Shown here: positions 17,191 to 25,496 of the stretch, in pieces
How positions within the stretch are numbered: the stretch's first letter is position 1
How the letters are laid out: each line of letters opens with the position of its first letter
Source of the DNA: JAXLQL01 sp046331625
GTDB taxonomy: Bacteria; Acidobacteriota; Terriglobia; Bryobacterales; Bryobacteraceae
Direction of reading: 5' to 3'
DNA: 64,000 nucleotides
Assembly (NCBI GenBank): GCA_046331625.1
Contig: JAXLQL010000002.1
Span: 620,001 to 684,000, forward strand
Notes under the pieces: generated by a model
Told to the model about the DNA's origin: nothing
What the model saw: the letters and a program-made list of their open reading frames with translations, nothing else
Databases searched by the model: none
Program-made: the position numbers and the translations under genes

Positions 17191-18129
17191 CTACTTCCAC
17201 TTCGCGTACAATCCCGCGATCCCGGCCGCCTGCGTATCGCCCTTGTGGATCACCACCCGGTAGCGGAACCGCCACGTCTTCCCCGGCTCGAGCGTCATGC
17301 TGCCGTCTTTGCTCTTGTCGTTGTAAAAATCATGTTCGCCGAAAATGTTCGCGGCGAACAAACCGTAGTCGCGTGAGTGCCAGTAGGTGGGGTGCTTGGG
17401 ATTGCCCGCGTGATCGAAGATCGCCACGCCCACCGTCTCGCCTTCGAGCTGGCCCACGTAGTCCACCCAAGGCGACCGCTTGCCCCAAATCAGCTTCTCG
17501 CCCACCTTGCCCTCGGCGCTCACCATCTTGCCGGTGTGCTTGCCGTCGAGCGGAGCCGTGAGCCGCAGCGCAAAAAAGCCTTCCTTGGTGTCGCCGAACT
17601 TCGCGCTCTCGATCCCGGTGAACTTCACGTCGAAGTCGACGATGCGCAGCTTCGGATCGGAGTGGAACGTCATGGTGCGATCCTCGCGCAGGAGCGCTTT
17701 CCCCGTGGTGTCTTTCCACACGAACGACGCCGTGATCGAGCCATGCTTCGAGCCGCTCTTGGCGCTCTTGATTTTCTCGAGCACCACGCTGCCCTTCTTG
17801 TTGCCCTTGAGCGAAGGCTCGTTCGACCAGAAGTCGTACCCGTTCACATCGCCATGCGTGAACCACAGCCCGCGGTGATGCGGATGGTCTTTCGCCTCGC
17901 CCGCCTTCTCCTCCATCGGCCAAACTCGCGTGACGATCTTGCCGTCCGCGGTCCGCAACGGGTGCAGAAACGGCTTGGCGAAATCGGAGCCGGAGACGAT
18001 GAAATCGGTGAACGGCTTGCCGTCGATCTCGACCGAAACGCGGTCGGCGGACTGCTTCATCTTGACCTGGGCCGGAGCCACCAGCGAGCAAACGGCGACC
18101 ATGGCCGTGACAGAAATCGCGTGCTTCAT
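17191..18129 (-). CDS. PmoA-like DUF6807 family protein
   Basis: 312 residues with a signal peptide ending near LVAPAQ. The sequence HPHHRGLWFTHGDVNGYDFW at about residues 83-102 is the signature of the family annotated as methane-oxygenase PmoA (DUF6807). Despite the name it is unrelated to particulate methane monooxygenase and is widespread in Planctomycetes, Verrucomicrobia and Acidobacteria beside carbohydrate genes. It also has the WHSRDYGLFAANIFG block near 270 and a jelly-roll-like C-terminus. Probably secreted; the biochemical role is unproven. It ends a reverse-strand series with the GT-C protein and the PfkB kinase, 9 nt after the former. Confidence 0.85.
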   Translation of the reverse strand: MKHAISVTAMVAVCSLVAPAQVKMKQSADRVSVEIDGKPFTDFIVSGSDFAKPFLHPLRTADGKIVTRVWPMEEKAGEAKDHPHHRGLWFTHGDVNGYDFWSNEPSLKGNKKGSVVLEKIKSAKSGSKHGSITASFVWKDTTGKALLREDRTMTFHSDPKLRIVDFDVKFTGIESAKFGDTKEGFFALRLTAPLDGKHTGKMVSAEGKVGEKLIWGKRSPWVDYVGQLEGETVGVAIFDHAGNPKHPTYWHSRDYGLFAANIFGEHDFYNDKSKDGSMTLEPGKTWRFRYRVVIHKGDTQAAGIAGLYAKWK

Positions 18130-18138
18130 AGGATTGTC

Positions 18139-19695
18139 TTAGCGTATCTCAGCTTCGGCCTCCGGATCGTGCTCGCCCTCTTCCTGGGCGGCGGGTTCGT
18201 CAGGCACTTGCGATCCACGCCGGAAAATCTCCACCACCGGCGCTCCTTTCACCTCGATGCGGGCGACCACATCGTAGTGCGGCCAGCGCGTGTTGACCAC
18301 GGCCGTGTGCACGCGGTCTCCCGCCATCGCGACCACCCACGGCGCTCGCAGGAACAGCTTTGGACGATACGCTTCCGCCAGCCAGAAGACCGAGTTGCCC
18401 TCGTGAATCGTCTGCCGCAGCGGAATGCCGGCTTCGCGAAACACGCTCACCAGATCGCTCAGCGATGTGAGGATATCGCCCTCGCGATAGTTCTCGCGCA
18501 GGAACGCCGCCGCCTTGGAGACCCACTCGCGGCGAGCCTTCGAGTTGATGTCTGACTCTTTCCAGCAAATCCAAGTCTCAGAGCCCGGCCGCACCGCCCA
18601 GAATCCCTGGCTCACCGCGAGGATCGCGGTCGCGACCCATCGCGAATGCTTAGCCGGAGCCATCCCTACAATGGCCGCTGCTCCCACGCACACCAGCGGC
18701 AGCGCCGCTAATCCATATCGCGTGTTGTAGTGGCTGTTCGGCCAAAGGTGCGGAACGAAGATCGGATTCCCTGCCGCATACATGCTGAGCACGTAGAACA
18801 CCGGCGGCAGCGCGAGCAGCACGATGAGCCACTGCCGCCGAATCGCGGCGGCCACCGCGCCAGCGGCTCCGATCCAAGCCAGCGGCGCTCCGGCCACCAG
18901 ATTCGCAGCCGCGCTGAAGTAGCGGATCGCGGTGAGCCAATCGTGCTCGCCGGGGTACGATGCACGGCCTTGGATCGCCCGAGCCGAATACGGACCACGA
19001 AAGAACTCGAGCGCATCGCCGAAGTAGAAGCGGTTGTGGGCGAGCCAGTAAAGTGGTCCGGCGGTGGCGATCGAAACGAAGATGAGCGCCGCACGCCAGC
19101 CATGCCGCCACAACCACCAGGCACCGAAGAACGGAATTACGAACCAGCCGTCATAGCGGACCAGCGTTCCCGCGCAAGCCGCGATTCCACCCGCGACGGC
19201 GGCTCCGCGGCCCGGCAGAGTCGCGCAGTACAAGGTCGCGAGAAACGCGAGCGCGAAGTACGGCTCGGTCATCGGCGTGGATCCAAGATAGAGCGCATTC
19301 GGATTCAGCAGGAAGAGCAGGAAGCCGGTCCATGCAGCGAGCGCACTCGCGAATAGGTTCCGCAGCGCCGCGAACAGGAACACCGCAGCAGCAGCCTCCG
19401 CCGCCGCCGAGGGAATTCCACCAGCCAAACCGGACCGCCACCACGCCTCTACGTGCGTGAACAGCGCGAGGATCCAATGCGGCAGAGGCAGCCAAACCGT
19501 GCCGATCTGTTCGTAGCCAGGCGTGCGCGAATCCCACAAGCGCCGCCCGATTCCGAGATGCGACGCGGCGTCACCGTAGTAGAGCAGGTATCCGCGAGCA
19601 TGGAACCAGGCGAGCGCCATCGCGCAGACCATACACGCAATGGCGGCGGCGGCTGGAATGCCGCGGCGGGCACTCCAGAATCGGCGGAGGAGCAC
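18139..19695 (-). CDS. GT-C type (ArnT/PMT-like) membrane glycosyltransferase-like protein
   Basis: 518 residues starting at GTG 19695, directly after the stop codon of the kinase gene (TGA-GTG). About ten to eleven hydrophobic segments cover residues 12-380, followed by a soluble C-terminal domain with an acidic tail. An Asp in YYGDAASHLGIG (about residue 41) sits in the first periplasmic loop, where GT-C enzymes carry a catalytic acidic residue. NSHYNTRYGLAALP near 335 resembles the late loop of the family. The substrate, probably a polyprenyl-linked sugar, cannot be told. No exact family assigned. Confidence 0.75.
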   Translation of the reverse strand: MLLRRFWSARRGIPAAAAIACMVCAMALAWFHARGYLLYYGDAASHLGIGRRLWDSRTPGYEQIGTVWLPLPHWILALFTHVEAWWRSGLAGGIPSAAAEAAAAVFLFAALRNLFASALAAWTGFLLFLLNPNALYLGSTPMTEPYFALAFLATLYCATLPGRGAAVAGGIAACAGTLVRYDGWFVIPFFGAWWLWRHGWRAALIFVSIATAGPLYWLAHNRFYFGDALEFFRGPYSARAIQGRASYPGEHDWLTAIRYFSAAANLVAGAPLAWIGAAGAVAAAIRRQWLIVLLALPPVFYVLSMYAAGNPIFVPHLWPNSHYNTRYGLAALPLVCVGAAAIVGMAPAKHSRWVATAILAVSQGFWAVRPGSETWICWKESDINSKARREWVSKAAAFLRENYREGDILTSLSDLVSVFREAGIPLRQTIHEGNSVFWLAEAYRPKLFLRAPWVVAMAGDRVHTAVVNTRWPHYDVVARIEVKGAPVVEIFRRGSQVPDEPAAQEEGEHDPEAEAEIR

Positions 19696-20628
19696 TCAGA
19701 AATCCGTTGCGTCCTGGAATTCCTGGAAGCGCGCATCGATCTCCGCGCGTGTGAGCGTGCGGAAGCGATCGACGCCGAACTTTTCGCAGCAGAAGCTCCC
19801 CATCACCGAACCGTAGATCACGGCGCGATGCAGATCGGTATGATCGGCGCCCGGGTCGGAGAGGTCCATTTTGCGGCTGGCGAGGTACCCCATGAAACCG
19901 CCGGCGAAGCAGTCACCCGCACCGGTGGGATCGAACACCTGGTCGAGCAAATATCCCGGCGCCGAGAACCAGCGCGTCTTGCCGTGATGATCGCGGAAGA
20001 ACAGCAGCGCGCCATATTCACCGCGCTTGATGATCACCGTCCGCGGACCCATCTCGTGAATCACCGCCGCCGCTCGCTTCAGGTTGGCTTCGCCCGAGAG
20101 CTGCCGCGCTTCGCCGTCGTTGACGAGCAGGAAATCCCACTCGCGGATCGTCTCGAGCAGTGACTGCCGGTAAGCGCCGATCCAGTAGTTCATGGTGTCG
20201 CCGCCCACCAGCGTCACCCCGTTCATCTGCGCGCGGACGCCCTTCTGGAGCGCGGGCTGGATGTTGCCCAAGAACAGGTACGGCTTCGATTTGTAGGATT
20301 GCGGGAGCTTCGGATCGAAGTCGGCGAAGACGTTCAGGTCAGTGGCAAGCGTCTCGCGATCGTTCATGTCGGGCGTGTAGCGCCCGGCCCAGAAGAACGT
20401 CTTGCCGGGCACGCGTTCCATGCCTTCGAGATCGATGTTGCGGCTGGCCAGGAGATCGACGTCTTCCTTGGCAAAGTCATCGCCGACGACGCCGACGATG
20501 CTGACCGGGGTGAAATAGCTGGCTGAAAGAGCAATATAAGTGCAGGCGCCGCCGAGCATGCGGTCGACTTTGCCATGCGGGGTCTCGACCGCGTCGTACG
20601 CGAGAGACCCGACTACCACGAGAGACAT
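19696..20628 (-). CDS. PfkB family carbohydrate/nucleoside kinase
   Basis: 310 residues. The N-terminal GGACTYIALSASY block and the C-terminal anion-hole signature DPTGAGDCFAGGF near residue 236 mark the ribokinase/PfkB family; the Asp of GAGD is the catalytic base. Cytoplasmic. The sugar or nucleoside substrate is uncertain. The protein lacks the GG dipeptide and lid pattern of true ribokinase, and similar acidobacterial proteins are annotated only as sugar kinases. A -10-like TACAAT ends 6 nt upstream of the ATG, back to back with the promoter of the HEPN gene. Confidence 0.87.
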   Translation of the reverse strand: MSLVVVGSLAYDAVETPHGKVDRMLGGACTYIALSASYFTPVSIVGVVGDDFAKEDVDLLASRNIDLEGMERVPGKTFFWAGRYTPDMNDRETLATDLNVFADFDPKLPQSYKSKPYLFLGNIQPALQKGVRAQMNGVTLVGGDTMNYWIGAYRQSLLETIREWDFLLVNDGEARQLSGEANLKRAAAVIHEMGPRTVIIKRGEYGALLFFRDHHGKTRWFSAPGYLLDQVFDPTGAGDCFAGGFMGYLASRKMDLSDPGADHTDLHRAVIYGSVMGSFCCEKFGVDRFRTLTRAEIDARFQEFQDATDF

Positions 20629-20634
20629 TCATCC

Positions 20635-20640
20635 ATTGTA
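20635..20640 (-). promoter_or_regulatory. -10-like hexamer TACAAT of the PfkB kinase operon
   Basis: TACAAT on the reverse strand lies exactly 6 nt before the ATG at 20628. The divergent HEPN gene has TAATAT exactly 6 nt before its start, the two hexamers being 10 bp apart. Leaderless transcription in both directions is implied. Confidence 0.5.
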
Positions 20641-20650
20641 GCGGCGGCGC

Positions 20651-20656
20651 TAATAT
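20651..20656 (+). promoter_or_regulatory. -10-like hexamer TAATAT of the HEPN gene
   Basis: TAATAT ends 6 nt before the GTG at 20663, with no Shine-Dalgarno sequence between them. Its -35 would lie within the opposite promoter and gene start. Confidence 0.5.
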
Positions 20657-20662
20657 CGGGAT

Positions 20663-21061
20663 GTGAATCGGGGCGAGTTCCAGGCACTGACCGAGGTACG
20701 CGTGGAAGACGCAAGGGCCTTGCTCGAAGCCGGCCGTTGGGCCGGGGCTTACTACATGATCGGGTACGCGGTGGAGTGCGCACTGAAGGCAGCCATCGCG
20801 AGGCGGACGAAAGAGTTCGATTTCCCGGACAAGCACGTAGCCAATGAAGCGTGGAGCCATCGGCCGGGGCAACTGCTCAAACTGACCGACACGAAGCCCC
20901 CGCCTCAAGACTCGAAGCTAGGGCTTCACTGGGAGGCTGTGAGAGACTGGAATGAGGAAAGCCGGTACGAGCAGCGATCTCGACCCGAAGCCAAACAGTT
21001 GTTCGAAGCCGTCACGGATCCGGTCGACGGAGTTTTGCAATGGATACGCAGTTTCTGGTGA
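20663..21061 (+). CDS. HEPN domain protein
   Basis: 132 residues from GTG 20663. The helix with Y-Y-M-I-G-Y-A-V-E-C-A-L-K-A, the following basic/aromatic loop, SHRPGQLL and the late W-N-E-E-S-R-Y segment match HEPN domains of the PF05168 type. The RX4-6H ribonuclease motif of active HEPN toxins is not visible; the nearest Arg-to-His spacing is longer. It may therefore be an inactive or substrate-binding HEPN, or an RNA-binding partner. It overlaps by 22 nt the first of three tandem copies of an unknown small protein, so translation is likely coupled. That layout resembles HEPN-based toxin-antitoxin operons, but the partner lacks the MNT nucleotidyltransferase motif. Confidence 0.75.
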   Translation: MNRGEFQALTEVRVEDARALLEAGRWAGAYYMIGYAVECALKAAIARRTKEFDFPDKHVANEAWSHRPGQLLKLTDTKPPPQDSKLGLHWEAVRDWNEESRYEQRSRPEAKQLFEAVTDPVDGVLQWIRSFW

Positions 21062-21468
21062 GGGAACACATCGACATCGGCCGCAGGCTGATGGAAAGGG
21101 TACGCTCCGCACACGGTGTCGACATCGTTGCGGCCTTCTGGCTCAAGGACGAGGAACTCGGCTTCTGGCGCCTGATCTTCATTTCGCCTGACGTTACAGT
21201 CGAGGGCAAGGGCCCCATCTGGGCCTACGCGATGATCGGCTCGGCCGTCTACGATGTCGAGAACGACCCGGAGTCATACACAAAGGTGAATCCAGAAGCG
21301 TTGGCCGCAGTCTATGACGTGGTCTCCGTGCTTAGCCCTGCGACAAGGATATTTATCGATCTTCAACGGGCGCTGACGGCCTCCGGCCGATCAGAGCTTC
21401 GCAACTCCAAGCTCCGCGACGCCTACGTCTACGAGATGACGGCTGCACCCGAGCCCGTAGCCCGCTAG
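21040..21468 (+). CDS. Uncharacterised small protein, tandem copy 1 (HEPN-associated)
   Basis: 142 residues. Its N-terminal helix REHIDIGRRLMERV, a central FWLKDEELGFWRLIF strand pair, a V-L-S-P-A-T-R-I-F motif and the terminal DAYVYEM block are shared with two following copies. The pattern recalls an uncharacterised bacterial family of about 130-170 residues that ends in D-A-Y-(I/V)-Y. No nucleotidyltransferase, nuclease or DNA-binding motif is seen. Cytoplasmic by lack of signal peptide. It overlaps the HEPN gene by 22 nt and is followed after 16 nt by copy 2. Confidence 0.75.
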   Translation: MDTQFLVREHIDIGRRLMERVRSAHGVDIVAAFWLKDEELGFWRLIFISPDVTVEGKGPIWAYAMIGSAVYDVENDPESYTKVNPEALAAVYDVVSVLSPATRIFIDLQRALTASGRSELRNSKLRDAYVYEMTAAPEPVAR

Positions 21469-21484
21469 CCAACGGAGTGCCGCA

Positions 21485-21910
21485 GTGAGTTTCGAAATTT
21501 TGGTAAGGGAACAGATCGACATCGGCCGCAGGCTCGTGGAGCGAGTCCGCCACACCCAACTTTTCGTTGTTGCGGTGTATTGGCACAACGACGAAAGCTT
21601 CGGTGGTTGGAGACTGATCCTGATTTCTCCCGATGCGGCTACCAAGGGAAGAGGTTGGGCCGAAGCACAATTGCGATCGGCGATGCTCGGTCCCGAAAAC
21701 GAAGCTGCACTGTTGGCCGGAACGAGCATCGAACCCGGGTTCCTCCATGATCTCTACTACAGCACTTTCATCTACGGAACCAACGACCGCGTCTATCGAG
21801 GACTGCTCAGGCTTCTCGCATCGTTCGGGCGGCCGGAACTGCGCAACGTCAGGCGCGACGACGCTTACATCTACGAGCTCTCCGCCGCGCCGGAGCCGGT
21901 TGCGGGATAA
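21485..21910 (+). CDS. Uncharacterised small protein, tandem copy 2
   Basis: 141 residues from GTG 21485. It is a diverged paralogue of the preceding gene: REQIDIGRRLVERV aligns with REHIDIGRRLMERV, GGWRLILISPD with FWRLIFISPD, and DAYIYELSAAPEPVAG with DAYVYEMTAAPEPVAR. The middle (residues about 60-100) is the most divergent. The arrangement points to local duplication followed by divergence rather than a frameshifted long gene, since each copy has its own start and stop. Confidence 0.75.
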   Translation: MSFEILVREQIDIGRRLVERVRHTQLFVVAVYWHNDESFGGWRLILISPDAATKGRGWAEAQLRSAMLGPENEAALLAGTSIEPGFLHDLYYSTFIYGTNDRVYRGLLRLLASFGRPELRNVRRDDAYIYELSAAPEPVAG

Positions 21911-21923
21911 CGACTCTTCGTGA

Positions 21924-22292
21924 CTTTCCTGCCGCCTCCACGGGCTCAGCGTCATCGCCGCCTTCTGGTACAAGGACGATGAACGTGGCTACTGGCGCCT
22001 GATCTTCATCTCGCACGATGTCACCGTCGAGGACAAAGGCCCGATTTGGGCCTACGGCATCATTGGAGCTGCGGTTGCCGGCCTGGAGAACGCCAGCACG
22101 AGCGTCAAGCCCCACCCGATCATCGTCGCCGCCGTACACGATGCCACGTCGGTTCTGAGCCCTCATTCCAGGATCTTCATCGATCTCGAGCGATCGCTCG
22201 AGGCGTCAGGGCGCAAGCAGATCCGCGACTCCAAACTCCGCGACTCGTATGTCTACGAACTTTCCGCCGCCCCCGACCCCGTCGCCGGCTAG
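21924..22292 (+). pseudogene. Tandem copy 3 of the HEPN-associated protein, N-terminus lost
   Basis: An open frame without a usable start codon begins after the stop at 21921-21923. It encodes a third paralogue, closer to copy 1 than to copy 2: IAAFWYKDDERGYWRLIFIS, then KGPIWAYGIIGAAV, then VLSPHSRIFIDLERSL, then DSYVYELSAAPDPVAG before TAG at 22290. About the first 25-30 residues, including the REHIDIGRRL helix, are missing. It is therefore a 5'-truncated copy, unless an unusual start codon is used. Confidence 0.75.
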
Positions 22293-22330
22293 CGCCCGCG
22301 CAACCCCCAGCGCGATAGAATGAACCTCGA

Positions 22331-23341
22331 TTGATCGCCGTCGGCCTCGATTTCGAACACCGCACGCTTACACACCGCGAATGCGCGCCACCGGAGATCG
22401 CAACCGCCCACCAAGTCCTGTTTCGCATTCGCGAAGTCGGCGTCTGCGGAACCGACCGGGAAATGGCCGCGTTCCACCTGGGCCGCCCCCCGGCTGGCGA
22501 GCACTTCCTCACCATCGGGCACGAAGCCGTCGGGCAGGTCGAACAGATCGGACCCGCCGTCACAACGCTCGCCCAGGGCGATTGGGTCGCGCCGATGGTG
22601 CGCCGCTCGTGCCAGCCTCCCTGCCCCCAGTGCGCCAGCGGCCGCCGCGACCTCTGCCTCACCGGCGCTTACACCGAGCGCGGCATCTTCGATGCGCATG
22701 GCTATTTCAGTGAATTCGCCGTCGACGATGAGTGCGACCTCGTCCGCATTCCTCCGTCGATCCTCGACCGCGCCGTCCTCGTCGAGCCGCTCAGCGTTGT
22801 CGAGAAGGCACTCGATACCGCGTTCCGCATCCACGAAGGCGATGCACGAACCGCGCTGGTGTTGGGCGCAGGCCCCGTGGGAATTCTCGCGGCTCTCGTG
22901 CTCGTGCATCGCGGACTCGAGGTTGCCGTCCACTCGCTCGAACCCTCGAGCGATCCGCGCGCGCAGTTGCTCGCTTCCGCCGGCGTTCGCTACACCGAGG
23001 GGAATCTTCCGCAAGCGGATCTCGTGATCGAAGCCACTGGTGCGCCCCCCGCCGCATTCACCGCCATGGACCGGCTATCGCGGAACGGCGTCGCTTGCAT
23101 CCTCGGAGCGCGCGACGGGCACGGCGTGTTCCCCGCACGCAATCTGGTGCTGCACAATCTCCGCGTGTTCGGCAGCGTGAACGCATCGCCCGCGTCTACG
23201 AAAGCAGCGGTCGCCGATTTGGAAGCGCTCGATCCGCGGCCACTCGACGCCCTCATTCACCGCGTGCCTTGGGCAGCCTATCGGGAGAGCATGACAGGTC
23301 CACCGGCACAAAGGATCAAGCTAGTCCACCGCTTCGAATAA
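22331..23341 (+). CDS. Zinc-dependent alcohol dehydrogenase, glucose 1-dehydrogenase-like
   Basis: 336 residues from TTG 22331. The medium-chain dehydrogenase pattern is clear: VCGTDREM at about residue 38 (catalytic zinc Cys), GHEAVG at about 63, and a structural-zinc-like cluster with C-Q-P-P-C-P-Q-C and a further Cys. The Rossmann motif G-A-G-P-V-G is at about 176-181. The C-terminal region (LVIEATGAPPAAF, NLVLHNLRVFGSVN) resembles the glucose dehydrogenase C-terminal domain of archaeal-type glucose 1-dehydrogenases. A likely reaction is NAD(P)-dependent aldose oxidation, with specificity unproven. A TAGAAT box ends 9 nt upstream. Confidence 0.82.
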   Translation: MIAVGLDFEHRTLTHRECAPPEIATAHQVLFRIREVGVCGTDREMAAFHLGRPPAGEHFLTIGHEAVGQVEQIGPAVTTLAQGDWVAPMVRRSCQPPCPQCASGRRDLCLTGAYTERGIFDAHGYFSEFAVDDECDLVRIPPSILDRAVLVEPLSVVEKALDTAFRIHEGDARTALVLGAGPVGILAALVLVHRGLEVAVHSLEPSSDPRAQLLASAGVRYTEGNLPQADLVIEATGAPPAAFTAMDRLSRNGVACILGARDGHGVFPARNLVLHNLRVFGSVNASPASTKAAVADLEALDPRPLDALIHRVPWAAYRESMTGPPAQRIKLVHRFE

Positions 23342-23343
23342 AT

Positions 23344-23383
23344 GTGGGGCAGACTTCAGTCTGCGCGGGACTTCAGTCCCGCC
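23344..23383. repeat. Twin-hairpin intergenic repeat, copy 1
   Basis: Two adjacent perfect inverted repeats: GCAGACT-tc-AGTCTGC and GCGGGACT-tc-AGTCCCGC, preceded by GTGGG. The same 40 bp recur at 50599-50637 with a single change, and a variant with different but still complementary stems lies at 50464-50508. This looks like a REP-type element of the genome. Confidence 0.85.
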
Positions 23384-23531
23384 GCCGTAGTTCCGTGCCA
23401 GATCACCCCCAGCGAGTTCCATTCGGCTGGACTAGTGGAACACGCCCAGTCTCGCTCCCCAAGTCAGCAAGCGGACCGGCGATTGCGCCTGAGCTGCACG
23501 GCAAGACAGCCTCCAAACCAGCTTCGGCCTG

Positions 23532-23551
23532 AGCGGGATTTTCAGTCCCGC
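23532..23551. repeat. Single related hairpin
   Basis: GCGGGA and TCCCGC flank a TTTTCAG loop. It is a partial, imperfect relative of the second hairpin of the twin repeat 150 bp upstream. Confidence 0.6.
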
Positions 23552-23801
23552 TTCCGGCCGACGCACCATCGCCCATACCGGTGAAAAGCTTCTTGCAGTA
23601 TCGTCAACTCTGCTCGAGTGACAACTCTTCAACGAAAAGTGTCCACCCCCGCCAAACAAATCCTACGACCCCGTAGAGTTTGCGAATGTTCTCACTCCAC
23701 CCCCCCGCCCGAGTCCGATAAGATGGTGGTGGACTCGCAGTGGACGTCCGGCCGTGGACGTGGACCGGGCGAATCCACCCAACACCAGACAGGAGCAGCG
23801 A

Positions 23802-25088
23802 ATGCCGAGCGACACGCTCACCATAACCGACAACCGGACCGGCTCGACGTATGAGCTCGGGATTCAGGAGGAGACGATCCGCGCAACGGATTTGCGCAAG
23901 ATCAAGGCGGGCCCCGAGGATTTCGGCCTCATGCCGTACGATCCCGGATACATGAACACCGCTTCCTGCCGCAGCAGGATCACGTTCATTGACGGCGACA
24001 AGGGAATCCTCGAGTACCGCGGCTATCCGATCGATCAGTTGGCCGAAAATGCCTCGTTTCTCGAAGTAGCGTCGCTCGTGCTCAACGGCGAACTGCCGAA
24101 GCAGGCCGAACTCGAAGCCTGGACCACGGAGATCGCCGCGCAATCCAAAGTGCCCGGCGCTGTCAAGCGCGTCATCGGCAGCTTCGACAAAGACGCTCAC
24201 CCCATGGCGATGTTCGTTTCCGCGGTCGCCGCCGCGGCAGCCTGCTATCCCGACGCGCGCCACATCGAAGACCCGGCCAACCGCCAGCTACAGATCCGCC
24301 GGCTCATGGCCCAGGTGCCCGAGATCGCCGCCTACATCTACCGCCAACTGCACGGGCTCCCGTTCGTCGATCCCGATCCGAAGCTCTCCTACTCGGGCAA
24401 CTTCCTCCGCATGCTCTATCACAAGGATGGCGAAACCTACACGCCAGACCCCGTGCTCGAGCACGCGCTCGACGTCCTCTTTATCCTGCATGCCGATCAC
24501 GAGCAGAACTGCTCCACGTCCACCATGCGATTGGTGGGCAGCGCCCACGCCGACCCGTACTCGTCCCTTGCCGCCGCATCCGCCGCGCTCGGAGGCCCCC
24601 TCCACGGCGGAGCCAATGAAGCCGTGCTGAAGATGCTGAAGGAAATCGGCTCCACCGGCAAGATTTCAGACTTCATCGCACAAGTCAAAGGCGGAGCCGG
24701 CCGGTTGATGGGCTTCGGCCACCGCGTCTACAAGAACTACGATCCGCGGGCCCGCATTATCAAGGCCACCGCAGACCGTGTCTTCGCCGTCACCGGCAAG
24801 AACCCCTTGATCGATATCGCCGTCGTGCTCGAAAAGATCGCCCTCGAAGACGAGTACTTCATCAAGCGCAAGCTCTATCCGAACGTCGATTTCTATTCGG
24901 GCATCATCTACCAGGCGATGGGCTTCCCCACCGAAATGTTCACCGTCCTGTTCGCCGTCGGCCGCACCATCGGTTGGCTCGCCCAATGGGAAGAGATGCT
25001 GCGCGACAGCGACCAGAAGATCGGGCGCCCGCGGCAGATCTACCTCGGCTCACCCAAGCGCGACTTCGTGCCGATGAACAGTCGATGA
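23802..25088 (+). CDS. gltA: Citrate synthase (type II)
   Basis: 428 residues from ATG 23802, chosen because AGGAG lies 7 nt upstream; the frame is open further upstream without support. Catalytic blocks are in place: the His of GGPLHGGANE near residue 266, the His of GFGHRVYK near 306 and the Asp of VDFYSGIIY near 362. These match positions 264, 305 and 362 of the E. coli type II enzyme of 427 residues. It condenses acetyl-CoA and oxaloacetate to citrate in the TCA cycle, in the cytoplasm. The thioredoxin gene follows after 54 nt and may be co-transcribed. Confidence 0.97.
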   Translation: MPSDTLTITDNRTGSTYELGIQEETIRATDLRKIKAGPEDFGLMPYDPGYMNTASCRSRITFIDGDKGILEYRGYPIDQLAENASFLEVASLVLNGELPKQAELEAWTTEIAAQSKVPGAVKRVIGSFDKDAHPMAMFVSAVAAAAACYPDARHIEDPANRQLQIRRLMAQVPEIAAYIYRQLHGLPFVDPDPKLSYSGNFLRMLYHKDGETYTPDPVLEHALDVLFILHADHEQNCSTSTMRLVGSAHADPYSSLAAASAALGGPLHGGANEAVLKMLKEIGSTGKISDFIAQVKGGAGRLMGFGHRVYKNYDPRARIIKATADRVFAVTGKNPLIDIAVVLEKIALEDEYFIKRKLYPNVDFYSGIIYQAMGFPTEMFTVLFAVGRTIGWLAQWEEMLRDSDQKIGRPRQIYLGSPKRDFVPMNSR

Positions 25089-25142
25089 CAATTGAATCCC
25101 GCGTCAGGGTTTCCGCATCTTGATAAACTGAAAAGGAAACGT

Positions 25143-25472
25143 ATGGCAGGCCAGAATACACTGACATTTACCGATACCGGCTGGGAGACGGATGTCCTCG
25201 GCTCGGACGTGCCCGTTCTCGTGGATTTTTGGGCGGAGTGGTGCGGACCTTGTAAGATGATGGGGCCCACCGTCGACGCCATCGCCGACGAGTACCAGGG
25301 CAAGGCCAAAGTCGGCAAGCTCAATGTCGACGACAACGGCGGCACCGCGATGCGCTACAACATTCGCGGCATCCCCACGCTGCTGGTTTTCAAGGGTGGA
25401 CAAGTAGTGGCGCAGAAGGTCGGCGCCGTCGGCAAGTCTGACGTGCAGGCGCTCCTCAACGCGCACCTGTAA
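25143..25472 (+). CDS. trxA: Thioredoxin
   Basis: 109 residues from ATG 25143, preceded by AAAAGGAAA. It has the active site WCGPCK near residues 35-40, the cis-Pro in RGIPTLLVFK near 80, and the terminal KSDVQALLNAHL. Length and motifs match canonical thioredoxin 1, the cytoplasmic protein disulfide reductase. It lies 54 nt after citrate synthase and ends 24 nt before a strong hairpin terminator. Confidence 0.95.
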   Translation: MAGQNTLTFTDTGWETDVLGSDVPVLVDFWAEWCGPCKMMGPTVDAIADEYQGKAKVGKLNVDDNGGTAMRYNIRGIPTLLVFKGGQVVAQKVGAVGKSDVQALLNAHL

Positions 25473-25496
25473 TCCACTCGGATTCAGCTTCCAGAC

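Larger units (their letters stand above)
23342..23801. other. Intergenic stretch with hairpin repeats upstream of citrate synthase
   Basis: 460 bp without a convincing gene. It starts with a twin-hairpin repeat (23344-23383), has a single related hairpin near 23532-23551, and ends with AGGAG about 7 nt before the citrate synthase ATG. Short open frames in it show no family features. A promoter for citrate synthase is expected here, but no strong -35/-10 pair is visible. Confidence 0.6.

Noticed and set aside
20663..21910. Classical HEPN-MNT toxin-antitoxin pair
   Set aside because: The partner proteins lack the G-S-x(n)-D-x-D nucleotidyltransferase motif, and the HEPN lacks a clear RX4-6H motif, so the standard label is not justified.
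23342..23801. Possible CRISPR-like or IS-end signal from the repeated palindromes
   Set aside because: No regular spacers, no target-site duplication and no transposase frame; the palindromes are twin hairpins of REP type.
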